This document shows, piece after piece, positions 34,383 to 46,913 of a stretch of 64,000 nucleotides of DNA. The DNA is from Lepraria neglecta. Taxonomy: Eukaryota; Ascomycota; Lecanoromycetes; Lecanorales; Stereocaulaceae. Location: NCBI GenBank assembly GCA_033220425.1, contig CM065652.1:3968001-4032000 (forward strand), given 5' to 3'. A program made the position numbers and the translations under genes. Each line of letters begins with the position of its first letter. Position 1 is the first letter of the stretch. The notes under the pieces were generated by a model, which was not told the DNA's origin, did no database searches, and worked only from the letters and a program-made list of their open reading frames with translations.

Positions 34383-34905
34383 ATGCATTTCTCTCTACCT
34401 TTCTCCTCCTCAGCGCCTTAAGTGCAAGTACCCTAGCCAAATCAACACCCGCTAACAGCGCTCTCAAAGCCCGCTACATTGATGCCTGCCAACCAAAATA
34501 TTTAAACTTCGCAGCCCACGAAAGGGTCGACTGCAGTGACCCAGCCTTCCCAATAACTCCCATATACTACAACCAGAGATTCCAGTACAACATCGCGGCA
34601 CTGTCGTACAACCGGTCTCTGAATTCCGACAAACAGCTCGACTTTAGTGCCGCCGCTCCCAAATCAAGCACCATTGGTTTTGCCCCTCCTACAGGACTCG
34701 CCGGAGATCCTGACGCTGGTCAAACTGAGCCTCTTTGCGCACAGTTTCTGTATACAGCAATAGGCGATCAAAAGGAGGGGGTTACCTATAACCCTTTGCC
34801 GGAGAATCCAAATGGAGATGGATGGGTGAGTCTCGCCTCGGGGGCTCTTGTATCATTTCATGGCTAATCTTTTTTGTGCAGTGCTTTGAGGTCTGGCATC
34901 ACTAG
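34383..34905 (+). pseudogene. Small secreted protein, tandem copy 2, frameshifted in the signal peptide
   Basis: Parallel to the gene at 33429. The frame that reads LAKSTPANSALKAR, then four cysteines and CFEVWHH, is clear. It uses exons 34383-34825 and 34882-34905, with GT at 34826 and AG at 34880-34881. The only ATG at the expected place (34383) is one base out of frame with the rest and runs into a stop after 12 codons. In the correct frame the signal-like segment AFLSTFLLLSALSASTLA has no ATG before it. Either one base was lost near the start, or a sequencing error or unrecognised upstream exon exists. The body is otherwise undamaged, so the break is recent or artefactual. Confidence 0.65.
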
Positions 34906-36856
34906 AATTTTTCACAGCATTCTCAAAAGAGATCAAGAGAGTGGGGCGATAGCGAATGAACCAGTACCTGACTATCATACCTCAAGGAATTAGGCCTGGC
35001 GGTAAACTCCTATGTACCTTTGTCGTACCTGAGCTTCAGGTTTACCCCTTTGGGCGCTCGAAACATATTTTGGACATGGTCTGGCAGCAATATAAAACCA
35101 AGACATTATCTGCTACATCTTCTGCTACATATCTCCCTTGGGCCTTCTTCCATTGCTTATTTTTCTCGAGATAAACCACAGCTTTGATGATCAGATATGA
35201 CACCGCCCCCTTAAGTATTTGAAGAATGCTGATTCAGAGGACTTACAGGCATTGCCATTGACCAGGAAGCACTGCCGTAAGAGCCAACAAGTCATGCGCA
35301 TGACTAGCCTTTTGGACATGGCTTCCGCGATTTCAAACAAGATGCACTTCAGAGACATGTGAAGATGTAAAGTATTGACATTTTGAAAATGAACAGAGCG
35401 GCCATTTCTACAATTTCATTTCAAGACGGATTCAAATAATGGCACCCTGGAAATGGTACCATTCTGCAGCACCTTGTGCGTTCGTAGCTCAACTACGGAC
35501 AGAAGTTTAAAATTTGGGGTGCTGAGAGCATGGAGATACGTGTGTGGTTGGAGGTCAAAGGCCGTCCCAACTTAGCTGAGACGGCCAACAACCCAAGCCC
35601 AGAACCTAAACAGGCTATGCGAGTAGGCTTCAGCCTAGTCTTGGACTGATTTCGATCTGCAGACTGCACTACCGACAAAGTCTTAGCAGCCCTTGATCCA
35701 GACTCTAGAGACAGTCTTCTCGTTGTATCTTCCACCCATCTAGGCCAGATACATTCGTATCGTTTCACCGCTTCTGTACCTTGAAGCTGCCTTTCCTGCT
35801 ATTGTTTCTAGACGATGCATAAACTCAATGACTATGTTTAGCAGAGGGTTCAACGTTTTCAGACCATATGAAAAGACTTCGTTCGGTCTTGTTGCATAAA
35901 GGGACTTAAAAATCAGATATCGGAAAATATCCTCAATGGTATGTCAATTCATTGTCTGTGACTCAGGAAGATCCTGTTACCGCTGAGTTCATACGAGGGG
36001 AATCCGTATACGAGGGAAATAACCTAGGTCTTACGGTATAAAGAAGTTCAAAGTCAAACGAATAAAAATGAATTCGCTGGTGAAGCCATCTTGGTTCCTT
36101 GGCGTCGCTTGCTACTGTTGTGTGCATAAGAACATAGTTCTTAGTAGGCGCGACTTTTTGCAGCCCGTAGCAGTGTAATTAGCACCGCCCTACCCTATAC
36201 TGCCCGATTTAGGGCCTTGGCCCACGATTGAGACTTCGACATCTGTGTGTCAAAGTAGTACCGACACTCTGGGTAGGAGTTGTGACCATCCAATCTGAGG
36301 TGAGCAGGTTCTTCAACGTCATGGAGTGGACATGCAGTTTCCAGCCCTATCTGCCGTCATTGCAGCATGCTCACGAACTGACAGTTCGACAGGGTCCCTT
36401 GGTGAGACGTTTAAGTGGCACGGTTCCGGAAAGCCGTTGCTCCCCCCGCAGCCCTATCTCGGTATGACGCGTAAAATATGTCCCATCGTTCAGTATCGCT
36501 GAGTGGGATGTCGTGGGATTTCGTCAAGGGACGTAATTCTGTGGTTCCCTGACAAGCGTCTGCATGACGCTAGCGCACGCTGGGCGCCCGGATTCTTGGG
36601 AAACTTGAGGATTCTGATGCGTATCTCGGATCCGCTTTTACCAAAGAACAGCGGTGTAAGTTGATTGAGCGTTGCGTAAGAATGTTATAAAGCTGAGAAC
36701 ACGGCTTAGCCACGCATGAGTCACCGATAGTGGAGCATGCCCGCTTTCGAGGCCAGGGTTAAAACGCGCACACGACAATGAATATAAAATCAACGAATCA
36801 CGCTCTTTAAGAGAATTGCAGAATCAACAGATCCAAGGCAATCGGAGACCTCAAAC
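34906..36856. other. Gene-poor stretch
   Basis: About 1.95 kb with only short unsupported open frames. A TATAAAA at 36783-36789, about 70 bp before the next ATG, may be the acetyltransferase TATA box. Confidence 0.5.
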
Positions 36857-37509
36857 ATGTTCACAATGGCAATCTCAGATCTGTCAAACAAAAGGGCGCT
36901 CCACACACTCCAAACTGAGCGTCTCTTTCTGCGCGCAGCACAAGCAAGCGATCTTGATGACTTATTCGAGATTTTCAATGACGAGGACGTGATGAGATAC
37001 TGGTATGTATCCCATTCCAGCCCGGAGTATTTGCTCGTTCGGGAGCTTGTGTATTGCATAGTGGCATTTCCTCACCTCATCTTAGGTCCTGCCCTCTACA
37101 TACCGACAAAGAAGAAACCAATTCGTACCTCACCAGCATGATAGCTTCACCTACCAACGGCACTCTCGACTTCTCTCTCGTTCTCTCTTCTCCTCGGTCT
37201 TCTGCTAACGGAAAGGTCATTGGCAAAGTAGGCATCTGGAACGCCGAGAACCAAGAGATTGGCTTCATGCTTAATCGCTCTTACTGGGGGAAAGGATACA
37301 TGGCCGAAGCTCTAGCCACAGTTCTGCCGCACATCTGGAAGCAGGGCGTCCGAAGGATCGTGGCGGATGTCGACCCCAGGAATGAAGCGAGTCTGCGTTT
37401 ACTGAAGAGGTTCGGATTCCAAGAGACGGGAAGAGCAGAACGGACGTTCGAGACGCATTTGGGGTGGTGTGATAGTGTGTATCTTGTTTTAGAGAAACCA
37501 AAACCATAG
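36857..37509 (+). CDS. GNAT-family N-acetyltransferase (RimJ/RimL-like)
   Basis: Predicted 189 aa in two exons: 36857-37002 and 37086-37509, or starting at the in-frame ATG at 36866. Typical features: the N-terminal phrase LQTERLFLRAAQASDLDDLFEIFNDEDVMRYW, split at the intron, then GKVGIWNAENQEIGFMLNRSYWGKGYMAEAL, the acetyl-CoA loop region, and DVDPRNEASLRLLKRFGFQETGRAERTF at the C-terminal strand. It transfers acetyl from acetyl-CoA to an amine. The substrate is unknown; the RimJ/L type often acts on small amines or protein N-termini. It is a stand-alone gene, probably cytosolic. Confidence 0.88.
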
Positions 37510-37694
37510 AAAGCAAAGCACTAAAAAAGATTCGATGCAGACGCGTGTGTCCAGACAAACACATTATGCAAATGGAGTATTGGTATGAATCAAACTTTTC
37601 GTGGAAAGGTGGTATTGCGGCAAGGAAAGATCAGAAGGCGATCCTAAGGCGAAATTATGAGACCGTGAGCAGGAGACTTGTGATCCTACCTTCT

Positions 37695-38756
37695 CTAAAC
37701 ATCAAAAGGCGCCATCAACTCATTCCCTTCCACCCCCTCCGGAAACTCCTTCTCCCCCAAAGCCGTCGTATGCGCCCACGGCTTCAATCTATTCTCCTGC
37801 CTAATCGTAGCAGCAAAGCAGCTCGACCACTTCTTCCTCGGGAAGTGCTTCACCACGTTCTCAATTGTCTCTTTATGCACCAGGTCCGCGTGCCCGCCCA
37901 TATTGTCTGCCTAATAGTCAGCCTTTATTGCCTCCCTGGGGCCATCGTCTTTTGCCGGGTGATCACTTGACGTACCGAATATCGTAGCTAACTGCACCAA
38001 CTGTCCCAACTCTGTAATCTTCCCACTCTCACCAATATCCTGATGCCGGATCACCGCTTCCGACACCGCTTCAGCTTGCTCGATCGGCGCGTGGCATTGT
38101 TTGTGTAGGAGATCGAGGGCGATAAGGCCGCCGTAGAACTCGAATGACATGAGGGTTGCCGAGATATTTTTCTCTGTGGTGCCGATGTCGTGGAGGACGC
38201 AGGTTAGGAGGTAGGTTTCGGAGGACAGGCGCCAGGAGGGGAATTGTTGGGTTTTGATCGCCATTCCTGTGGTGGGGAGATATCAGCGTGGTTTCTTGAG
38301 TCAGTTGACGACTTTGAGCTCTAGCCAGATGTCCCAATGGGCAGAACTTCCTGCCAGGTAGCCCCAGCCCCAGCCCCAGCATCCAGACGAGCCTTGCCAG
38401 AGGCCCCACCCATAGCTCCCCGCACAGAGCCCACATCTCATTTGTATCCCGTGAGTGTGCATACCGTAGTAATAAACCCTCATGCTATGATTGAATGTCT
38501 CCTCTCTCAACTCCTTCTTCGCATACTCCATCACTTCCTTCGCAAGCTGGGAGTCGGGCAGCGGTATGTCTTCCACCTTCACAGGCTCTGGCAACTTGAT
38601 GTTCTTTTTGCCCGACAGCAGAATGGAGACATCGCGAGGCTGGGCCGTCCAGCCGTGGGTGGCAATGGAGTCGGTCATTGTAGTAGTGGTGGAGATGGTT
38701 TGGAGGAAGGAAGAATGGATGGCTTTATGGTGGGTGGGGTCCGATGAGGAGGGCAC
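37695..38756 (-). CDS. Cyanamide-hydratase-like HD-domain protein
   Basis: Predicted 264 aa in three exons: 38756-38465, 38266-37976 and 37906-37695. Starting at the internal ATG at 38678 (MTDSIATHGW) gives 238 aa, closer to the family length of about 240. Motifs: ETFNHSMRVYYYG (metal-binding His), CVLHDIGTTE (HD pair), SFEFYGG, AEAVSEAVIRHQDIG, QLVQLATIFDNMGGH (spanning intron 2) and KPWAHTT. Cyanamide hydratases add water to cyanamide to give urea, while many fungal relatives have unknown substrates. The first intron (198 bp) is long for this window but restores the motif order. Confidence 0.87.
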
Positions 38757-39315
38757 AATTGGGGAGGGGGGGAAAGCAGTGACATCTTGTAGGCTAATGG
38801 GGGAGAGGCGTGAGCTCAGTTGAGGTGTTTGTAATCATGATGCTGTTGAGGAGAGCGCCAGAGGTGATTCCGGAGGGATCGGATGGAGGAAATTTTGTTT
38901 GGTAGGGCGAATGGGGACGATGTCACTGCGTGCTCTGGGCACGTTACATAAGCTGACTGCTTGGACGGTCTACGTCACGGTGATGCGTTTCGCGAACCCT
39001 TGAAGAACAATAATAACAAAAGGGTGTCTATTTGCAAGCTATGTATAAAATCCATATACGCCATCTGTCCAGCGCGGGAGGCGAATATGCCACCCAACCG
39101 CTTCACCAGGTACTCAAGTACCAAATTGTAATAAACGATAAGTATATGGAACCATTTTGCCATGCTATATACCGTCTGTTTCTCTGTCCTAACACCTTTA
39201 CTGAATCCTTATGCATGCAAGCCATTGTATCCTTCTCTTTCCTGGTCCCTGGTGCGTTACCCAAACCCTCCCCCTTCTCCGCGCTGTATACCCTCTCTTG
39301 ATATTGTTCATTCTA
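38757..39315. other. Intergenic region
   Basis: 559 bp between the HD protein start and the 3' end of the secreted protein gene. Nothing supported. Confidence 0.5.
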
Positions 39316-40499
39316 TCATCCAGTTACATTGCCCCCATACGCGAAGGGGAAGTTCGTAAAGTAGTTCTGCGTGACCGTCCCCACATAGGTCGTATCATCG
39401 TCACAATATCCACCTCCTGAGGGGCCAATGTGTGGGCAGTGTACTTCAGGTCGGATAGGTACCATGTTTTGGTGTACCATTCGGCAGAGGAGTGTGTTGC
39501 GTCCTGCAAGCAAAATTAGCAAAGCCTATTTCCCATCCCCGATTTAGTAGTACTAACCCAGCTCATAAGCCTCCCCAAACCGTATCTGAGTCGTCAGGTA
39601 ATTGTAGCATGACGCAGTGGAATTGTATTGCGTGTTGGTCCCATTGCAATATGTCTGCGCCGTAGAACATATACTAGTCGCCAGTTTGTCCGTCGCGTAA
39701 GCTTCGATCTGCGTCAGACTCATGTTGTTGGCCGCTGCGGCTGTCTGGATAAGGTAATCGAACGTCCATTGCCACCACTTGAATGTAGCATCATACTGTG
39801 AGATCTGGTGGTTGTTGTCGAAGACGTTCCAGGTCTCGATTTCGATGGGGACGATGAGGTTGTTGAGGAGGGGGAAGGAGAAGTTGAATCTGGAAGAGTT
39901 TGCGTCAGCTCGACTGCGCGTGGGACAGGGAGCGGAGCAGGCCGTACCTTGTAGATGCTGAGGCGATGTTCTGGCTTGCAGCGAAATGTGTAATCTCATA
40001 GGCAAGTGGTATGCCCAGCAAGGTGAACTCATTAGGTGCAGCCGCAATGTTCGCAAACAACCCGAAGAGATATTCCGTATTCAACTCTTGCCCCGTAAAC
40101 GTACGCGTAATGTCGACTCGGCCTTGGACATTGGGAGCGAGGAGGGAGGAGTTCACTGATTTGGCCTGAGGACGTAGTTCAGCATTCAATCTGCGCAGCC
40201 TATCACAATGGGACAGTCTGTCACAACTGGGCTCATGTATTTACCTGCACTTGATTCTCCGGAAAGACGAAGTTATCCAGGAATTTCTTCTGCAGCTGGA
40301 AGAGCTCTTCAAAGCTGAAATGGGGTGCTGAATTGTAGTTTGGGCCGTGTGAAGTTGAAGGTGGTGAATGTTGGTGATGATTATTGGCTGCAGGGGGAGC
40401 GTTCCGAGGCGCTGGCGGGTTCGATGCCGATGCAAGGGTTCCCGCGGCGATCAGCGCTGCCGGCAGGACGAGCGTTGTGAATAACTTCATTATCATCAT
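39316..40499 (-). CDS. Conserved secreted protein of unknown function
   Basis: Predicted 330 aa in four exons: 40499-40245, 40165-39948, 39889-39558 and 39503-39316. The start could also be the ATG at 40496 or 40490. The signal peptide [21 protein letters not shown] is followed by a Pro/Asn/His-rich linker and then a folded domain with [23 protein letters not shown]-type glycosylation sites and a C-terminal Cys/His block ([20 protein letters not shown], then [10 protein letters not shown]). The C-terminal block resembles a widespread uncharacterised family of fungal secreted proteins with a 'CRMxHxxM...HCPHxGPxGGGxC' pattern. The acceptor of exon 2 was chosen because the nearer AG at about 40199 gives a stop. 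Confidence 0.75.
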
Positions 40500-43018
40500 T
40501 ATGTATATGCTCTTCGTCGGATGTAGACATCAATGTTATACGAAGTCCTCGAATCATAAGGACAGCGAGCGTTCATCGTGGAGGGGCCGCAAGAAGGTGA
40601 TTAACCCCTATTTATGAACGTAATGGATTTGTTTTTGCGAAAGTGGCCTTGTTGGAATAAAATGAACTCGTGGGCTGTGGCCGCCTCTCTGCGGGGGCCC
40701 TTTTTGCGGGCTCCTTTGCGGGCGGGCTCTTACGCATCAATTCGATAAGATCCGTTTTCGAGGACACTGTGCCCCCAATGGCGGCCTTTTATTGGATCGT
40801 TGCATGAAACAAACAGATGTTTGTCGGCCACATCCGCCAGCCAAGAGGGCGGCCTGTATTTCCTTTTTGAAAGATCTTTCTTATCTTCTGTTTGCATCCA
40901 AGCAGCTGACCAGTCAAGTTAAAGGTGGCCATGAACGCGGTACATGACTCTGATTTATCTATGCGATCCGCGTTTTGGGGTTCTTTGGGGGCTACAATAT
41001 GCTGGGTGGCGGCACTCCTCGGCAGAGCATATCCGCTCCATCAGGACTTCGTTCAGAGAATCAGAATTCCGTCCTATCCTCTCCTCATGACAAATGGCTA
41101 CCATATCATTTGGACGGACACAATGTTCATCGTCATGCGGGTAGGCGTTGAAGTCGCGGAGTCGAATAGGATGTTTTCAATATCTACTCGCGTTTCTTCT
41201 TCACTGACGGCTTAGTGACTTGGAGTGAGACGGAGTTCTGGTGCTGCCTGGATCAAGACGTATTGCTAGCGATTTCTCTAGATATAGAAGCTGATAAGAA
41301 ATAGGGGTTTTCCCCGTTGTACTAATGGCTAATCCCAAAGAGACTTCTGAGAGCGAGACAGGATGTTTCTCGATCTACAGCCTTGCGAACTTTAATGCTC
41401 ATGCACATCAAACGTGAAGTGGAGGACGTAGAGCCTCCTCGTTGCTGGTGAGCTCGCAGGCCCAGAAGTGAGTGCCTTTGGCACGACAACATGCATTGTT
41501 GACTGATCTGGACTTCGCCCAATGCACTCAGATCAATCCAGAATCTTGTAGTATCTCATCATTGACTGGTAGTTCGGGAGGGACATTTGTCGAAAGCTTT
41601 CCGATACCGCGTTGCTGCCTACGTCGTCATTCCATTCTGTGCGAGTCCGGACGTCCCTCCAAGGATCTCCATAATACTCTGCGTGTCGTTTTCCGATAGG
41701 GGTCGTGCCGTTGTGCGAACCCTGAAGCCCCTGCAGTATCTGCACCCGGCCATCGATTGTTTTGCGGACGGGGAAGAGAATGTTGCATACGCTCTTGGGA
41801 GGTCCTTGGCTCGAGCATGGAGGGGAAGCGGAAAGAGAAAATTGAATTGAAAGAAAGATCAAGAAATTCTCACAGGGTGTGTTACAAATGTTCCGAACCA
41901 GGGAAATACGCAAATCTGGAGGAATTCATTGGCTCGTGACATAGCACTGCTGCTCTGCTGGGGATCTTCAGATTTGATGATATGTATAGCATTCTCGAAA
42001 GTCATCGATGATCAGCAAGGGACAGATGCATTTGGCTCTCAAGAAATGTCCTCGGAGATGGTAAGAGGGTATGGATAGGGAGGTAAAGTCTCTGCCTGGA
42101 TCTAGAGTAGATGCTGTGATGCTTGTTACATTAGAGGTCATTTTATAACATGGTTGGAGCTTGGAAGCAGAGAAAGGGTTCTGTCGGTCAGCAAGGGAGG
42201 CGGTGAGTTTCGCATACTGTCAAGCGATCGCTCTGCTGATACCTGATACCCACTCTAACACACCAATCTTCCAAAAATGCATCTGCGAGTAAGAGCGACC
42301 GACCGACAGAGAGGTAAAAGCTCGGTGGCTTTGAACTGACGAGATATCAGCTATTCCAAATCAAAGGCAAACGAGAAGTGCTAGCAGTTTAGCACACTCT
42401 AATATCTTCAAGATCCTGAAGCACCTTTATTAGTCTATCACGATGCTCCAACCCCTTCAACGCTACCACACGCTTCCAAGCGCAGTACGAGATTGCCATA
42501 TATACAAGCTCCTCCAACCTTAGAGCTCGCGCTAACGAATGCTCCGTCAATCTGGCTATTGCTTGGCATGTAATAATATGTTTCCGGATTAGGACGACGC
42601 CCCGAATCATCCAATCTCGCTTCCCAGCCTTTAGCAGAGCTATGACGTTCTAATAGAATAGCTAATGTCCACAACGGTTTGGTAGCATCGTTTGCGCCAT
42701 TAGCAATTTGAATCGTACGAACCATGCACCACTCGGGTAATTGTCCGGTAGTGGATTAATGTACCCGATTTCTGCACGTACTGACTGACTGACTGACTGT
42801 ACATATACCTGTGAGGGTGGACAATATTCCATTGAATCGTACTTGCATGTTTACACGAATTACTATTAAGCCCATGAAGCACACACACCCCTCCCTCCTC
42901 CCAATCAAAAAAATCAAGGATATCATCACCAGAACCCGCCCAGCTATGCATGCTTCACCAACCTCAACCCCAGGCAATACCATCATGTGTTTTCCGTCCC
43001 TTTCGTGTTCGTGCACGT
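40500..43018. other. Gene-poor stretch of 2.5 kb
   Basis: No gene is supported. Open frames exist at 40925-41215 (+) and 41533-41913 (-), both about 100-126 codons without recognisable features. A short CTGA tandem run flanked by GTAC lies at about 42778-42800. It may be decayed sequence. Confidence 0.45.
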
Positions 43019-44243
43019 CTACACATCGTGCTCCTTCATCTTCCGCTTCTGGCTCGCACCCTTGATGATGTGCGAGAGATCGCCGACGGGGATGTTGAAG
43101 GGGAAGTCGAGGGATGCGAGCATGATGGCGAAGAAAAGCCACCAGCCGACCATCGAGGTGACGAATGCGAAGGCTCCGCCGGCCTAGAGACAACCTGATT
43201 AATATTTTCCATGTTTGGAAGTATGATGATTAGGTGATTAAACCAGACGTGCGCTTACCACTGTGAGTTTGCTAGCTTTCATTGCAGCGGTTGTGTTGGT
43301 TGGGTTCTCGTACGCGAGAGCCAGATTCCAGTAGGCGCCTGCGAGGCAGCAGAAAGCACCGGCGAGGGAGAGGAAGATGAAGAAGAAGACGATATTGGTG
43401 CGGAGAGAGCAGATGAGAAAGATCAAGCAGACAAATCCTGTGTACCAGTCAGCGCCCCTTCTCGTGTTAGGAGAGAACTAGGTAAACGCACCCATGAACA
43501 ACAGGAAGAAGGCGAAGCTGGCATTGAAAGCTGGTTGTTGGAGACCAAGAGGGTTGCCAGGCTGGCCCATCTGGCTGGCTGCTTCGGTGGGATTCGTCAC
43601 GTACGAACCGTACGCGTTGTAGAAGGGTTGCAGTGTTGCGCCGAAGGAGAGCCAGAAGGCGCCGAAGGTGCCGAAGACGACGAAGGGGAAGGTGTTGCCG
43701 ATGATCCATTCGCCGACTGAGCCTATGATCATGAGAAGGCCACCGAAGAAGAAGTAAACGCCTGTACTCATGGTTAGCGTTTTTTGTTGCTCGCTGATCA
43801 ATGTTTGGGAGAAGACATACCGATGTCAGAAGCTCCATTGCCGCCAGCACCTCTCCAGCCCATGAGATCGCAAGAAAAAGGTGTCAGACTGAGGAGAAAG
43901 CCAATGAGGGCGCTACATGAAGAGTCAACACCGATGAACGCGTCAGACTTTGGGATTGCGGAATTCGGACTTACAGTGGCGTTGGGTTACCAAACGTCTT
44001 TCGCAATTCACCAGCAACCTTGTTCTCGGGGGAGAGGTAGAGCTTCTCGAAGAGCTCAGGGGAGATGGAGATGCTTCCGGCTGTCCGGATACGGTTCAGA
44101 GCAGCACCACCCTCCATGTTGCCATCCAGATGCTGGTGGCCACCGTTGCCGTATTTACCATTGGAGAAATCCTTCTCCATTGGCGCGTCAAATTGATTGC
44201 TTGCGGACGGCTGAAGTGGTCTGTCATCGTTCATTGTCGTCAT
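43019..44243 (-). CDS. GPR1/FUN34/YaaH-family acetate transporter
   Basis: Predicted 324 aa in five exons: 44243-43975, 43912-43821, 43761-43492, 43437-43259 and 43183-43019. A polar N-terminal tail of about 85 residues is followed by the family motif FGNPTPLAL (about residues 84-92, across the first intron) and six membrane segments, including TPFSCDLMGWRGAGG, GVYFFFGGLLMIIGSVGEWI, TFPFVVFGTFGAFWLSFGAT, SFAFFLLFMGFVCLIFLIC, NIVFFFIFLSLAGAFCCLAG and GWWLFFAIMLASLDFPFNI. These plasma-membrane proteins import acetate (AcpA/Ato1 type) or are linked to ammonium export. The sequence is undamaged. A TATATAT run about 40 bp upstream may be its TATA element. If expressed with the FAS cluster it could supply acetyl units, but nothing here shows co-regulation. 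Confidence 0.93.
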
Positions 44244-46009
44244 CTTTACTGATGAGGAAGCCTTGCGGCAGCAACGACTAATATATATCTGCTTGGGGTG
44301 TTGTCAAGTGAAGCAGTGGAGATGTCAAGAAAACTCGGAAAATTTTCTGTGTTGCACGACGATGAAGTGAAGCTGGAAAGAAGGTAACAACAATCGAGAA
44401 ACTATCCACCCACGCAGTGGCTCTCCTCAATTAAGTACTAAATGAATGATATCTGCGTCGGCATTATTGTTTAGGCTTTGCCCAAGAAAGTAAGTGGGGC
44501 AAGCTCTAAATGGCAAGGGTGTTTGGTGTAGCGTGTGCTCTGGTGAAGGCCAGAACGTATCTGCCAGATTCACTCTTGGTTGGTAGGCTGCTGTAGCCGT
44601 CTCCACATTTTGGTGAATTCCCGCGACCAAGGGCCAGCTTTCCATTGATACGAACCGAGTGAAGCAGGTGGTTCAGCATGGTCCATTATGGCGAGCAAAG
44701 TTGACGTGATGGCGTTTGACGTTGTGGTAAGTGCATGCTTTTGTGTGGGTCGAAGTTCGGGTCAATGGAGAATCTCCATTGGAGATTCATCTGCGGGTCA
44801 TGCTCCAATAAGGTTACCCCCAGAATCTCCCCACGGCCACCATCCTATTAGACTGTACCGCGATTTTTCAGTGGTGCGCAAATGATCGACGAACGGGGAT
44901 TTAATTCGCCATTGCTCTAGAAGAAGAAAGGCGTGGTCGGCACGTCATCTCAGTACAGGGAGACTTTGACAGCCATTTCTGCAAGCCTTTGAAGCCTCCT
45001 GCGGCAGGATGCCGCTTTCGTACTAGAATCTGCATTATCAGCGACGAACCAACATTGAAAACCTTATTTCAAATAATGCTGTACGCGGATGTAATAGCAA
45101 GCTTGCGAGCCATTTGTCGTTACTGAGGGTTCTCCAAGTCATGGCACTGATTTTATTTGCGCCCAATCACAGATCACCTGACCATACCCCTGGTAAGCGC
45201 CCGAGTTGAACCATCCCTAAAGTTCTAGGGGACCGGACAGCCAAAGTTCCGCTCCATCTTCGGTGAAAAAATGCGGGGAAAGCTAGCAAGCAAGCTTGGA
45301 CCTTACCCGTTCGAGCTTCTCTCTGACTATCACGACCTATTGAATCTTGGCTGTTTGGCCGTTCAGGCTGATCGGGATTCGAGTACGAGCTGTCGGAAGA
45401 AGCAGTGCATATTCATCCTTCTCCGCCTGGCCATGAGCTACCTGAGTATCATCCTCGGAGTTATCTGTCTGTAGTGAGACCCTGAATCAGAGGCTGCTTG
45501 ACTGCTTTAATGCCTGAGTCGTTGAAGAACATCCATCAACTGGTGCAAAGAGTGCATGCTGGTCAGCTGTATCACTCAACAAGGTGGTAATATTCTGGAG
45601 AGCCCACAAAAGAATGCAATTTTGATCCAATTTTCTCCCAGCTCGTTGAAGAGCAAGCTCTTCGCTTTGTATGTCAAGCAATTGCCAACCGAGGTTGATG
45701 AGTGACACGATTCGTCAGCTTCTCAGACTAAGGCTTTTGATTATGATGGGTACCACCATTAAGGCTTGAATCTGATATGCCTCCTCTAAGTTGGAGCAAT
45801 TCCATGTCTGATAAACGGTTGAGCAATTGAATCAATCCTCTTTATTACCAACTGTGTTAGACAATATGAAGAAAGGGTTGTAGGCTTCTAAAGGACCCTT
45901 GGCTATTTTCTCGCCCAAGAAGGGTGCTATTCGGACTAATAGCTTAGCCTAGATTGATGTTTTCGTTATCTGTAAGTCACGTGATGCTGCCTAATCCATA
46001 TCTCTGTTA
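44244..46009. other. Gene-poor stretch
   Basis: About 1.8 kb. Only short frames without features are present. An 8-bp inverted repeat (AATGGAGA/TCTCCATT, about 44764-44780) is the only structure noticed. Confidence 0.45.
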
Positions 46010-46470
46010 TGGGCGTACCTCGGATCATGGCTACGTACACATGGTACTAGCTTGGCAACCTACTTCTGCTTCTTCCGCACCTCCCTACACCCCTGTGACT
46101 TGACTCTAGGCTAGTCCCTGACTGTCATGATAGATTGACGGGTGCGGTTAGCCTGCGCGGTAGTAGGGCCTTGGCATATCTCTACCCGAAAGAAAAGGGG
46201 CCCGCGAGCCCTCTTCTCTTCTTCCCTCCTTAAGAATTAGTCTTAATACAAATTCGTTACTATATACACGACTTCACATTACCATAAACTCCTGTCTAGC
46301 CTTATGGGCTGACATGACACTGACAATCTCATTCTCATAGAATCCTTCGATCACTTCCATGTAGATGCTATTCGCGCTACGACACGTGCGTACCGGTATC
46401 GTATATGTCAGGGGCCTGCCTAGAGCGAATCAATAGGGGTGGAATATGACTAGAACATATCTAAGGAGAG
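46010..46470 (+). mobile_element. Possible LTR/gag remnant of a Copia-like retroelement
   Basis: A stretch beginning TGTTATGGGCGTACC, followed by a pyrimidine run (about 46210-46235, CCCTCTTCTCTTCTTCCCTC) and then a degenerate frame reading DNLILIESFDHFHV (about 46321-46365). The latter resembles the start of Copia-type Gag proteins, where a 'LxGFDxFxVW' phrase follows the leader. No second LTR, protease or polymerase is visible, and stops are frequent. The call rests on weak resemblance only. Confidence 0.25.
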
Positions 46471-46913
46471 AAGATAGATACAGGAAGAGCAGCAAGTACT
46501 TGAGGATGCGCCAAGCCCATCGCTGCGCGTATCAACATAAACAATGCACAAAGGCCAAGCCGTAACACCGTTCGCCTGAATTTTACTCTACAGCCAACAG
46601 CTTCCCAACCACCAGCTTTTTCAAGAAACTTCCGACCGCAGATTTATAGAGCTCAACAAGTTCTACAATTTATGTACGGACTTTGAGTCTTGAGAATCAA
46701 TTCCTGAGGTGTTGTTGCGGTGCGCAGAAAATCTGGGCTAGTGCGAAAAAACTAATTCTTTTGTCACCCGCGTGGGTGCCTAGAATATTTCCACTGCTCG
46801 CCAATGCCAAGACATTGCCAAGACCTCAAGCTATTAAAGCTTATAATTCAACAGATGCTTTCATAGTGTGAGTCACACGGTCATGATGCCTGATCTTCGG
46901 AAGTACGAACTAC

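Noticed and set aside
40925-41215. 96-codon frame in the 2.5-kb gene-poor stretch
   Set aside because: One hydrophobic patch, no similarity pattern and no introns or neighbours to support it.
42778-42800. CTGA tandem run flanked by GTAC
   Set aside because: A very short microsatellite with no context; not treated as a functional site.
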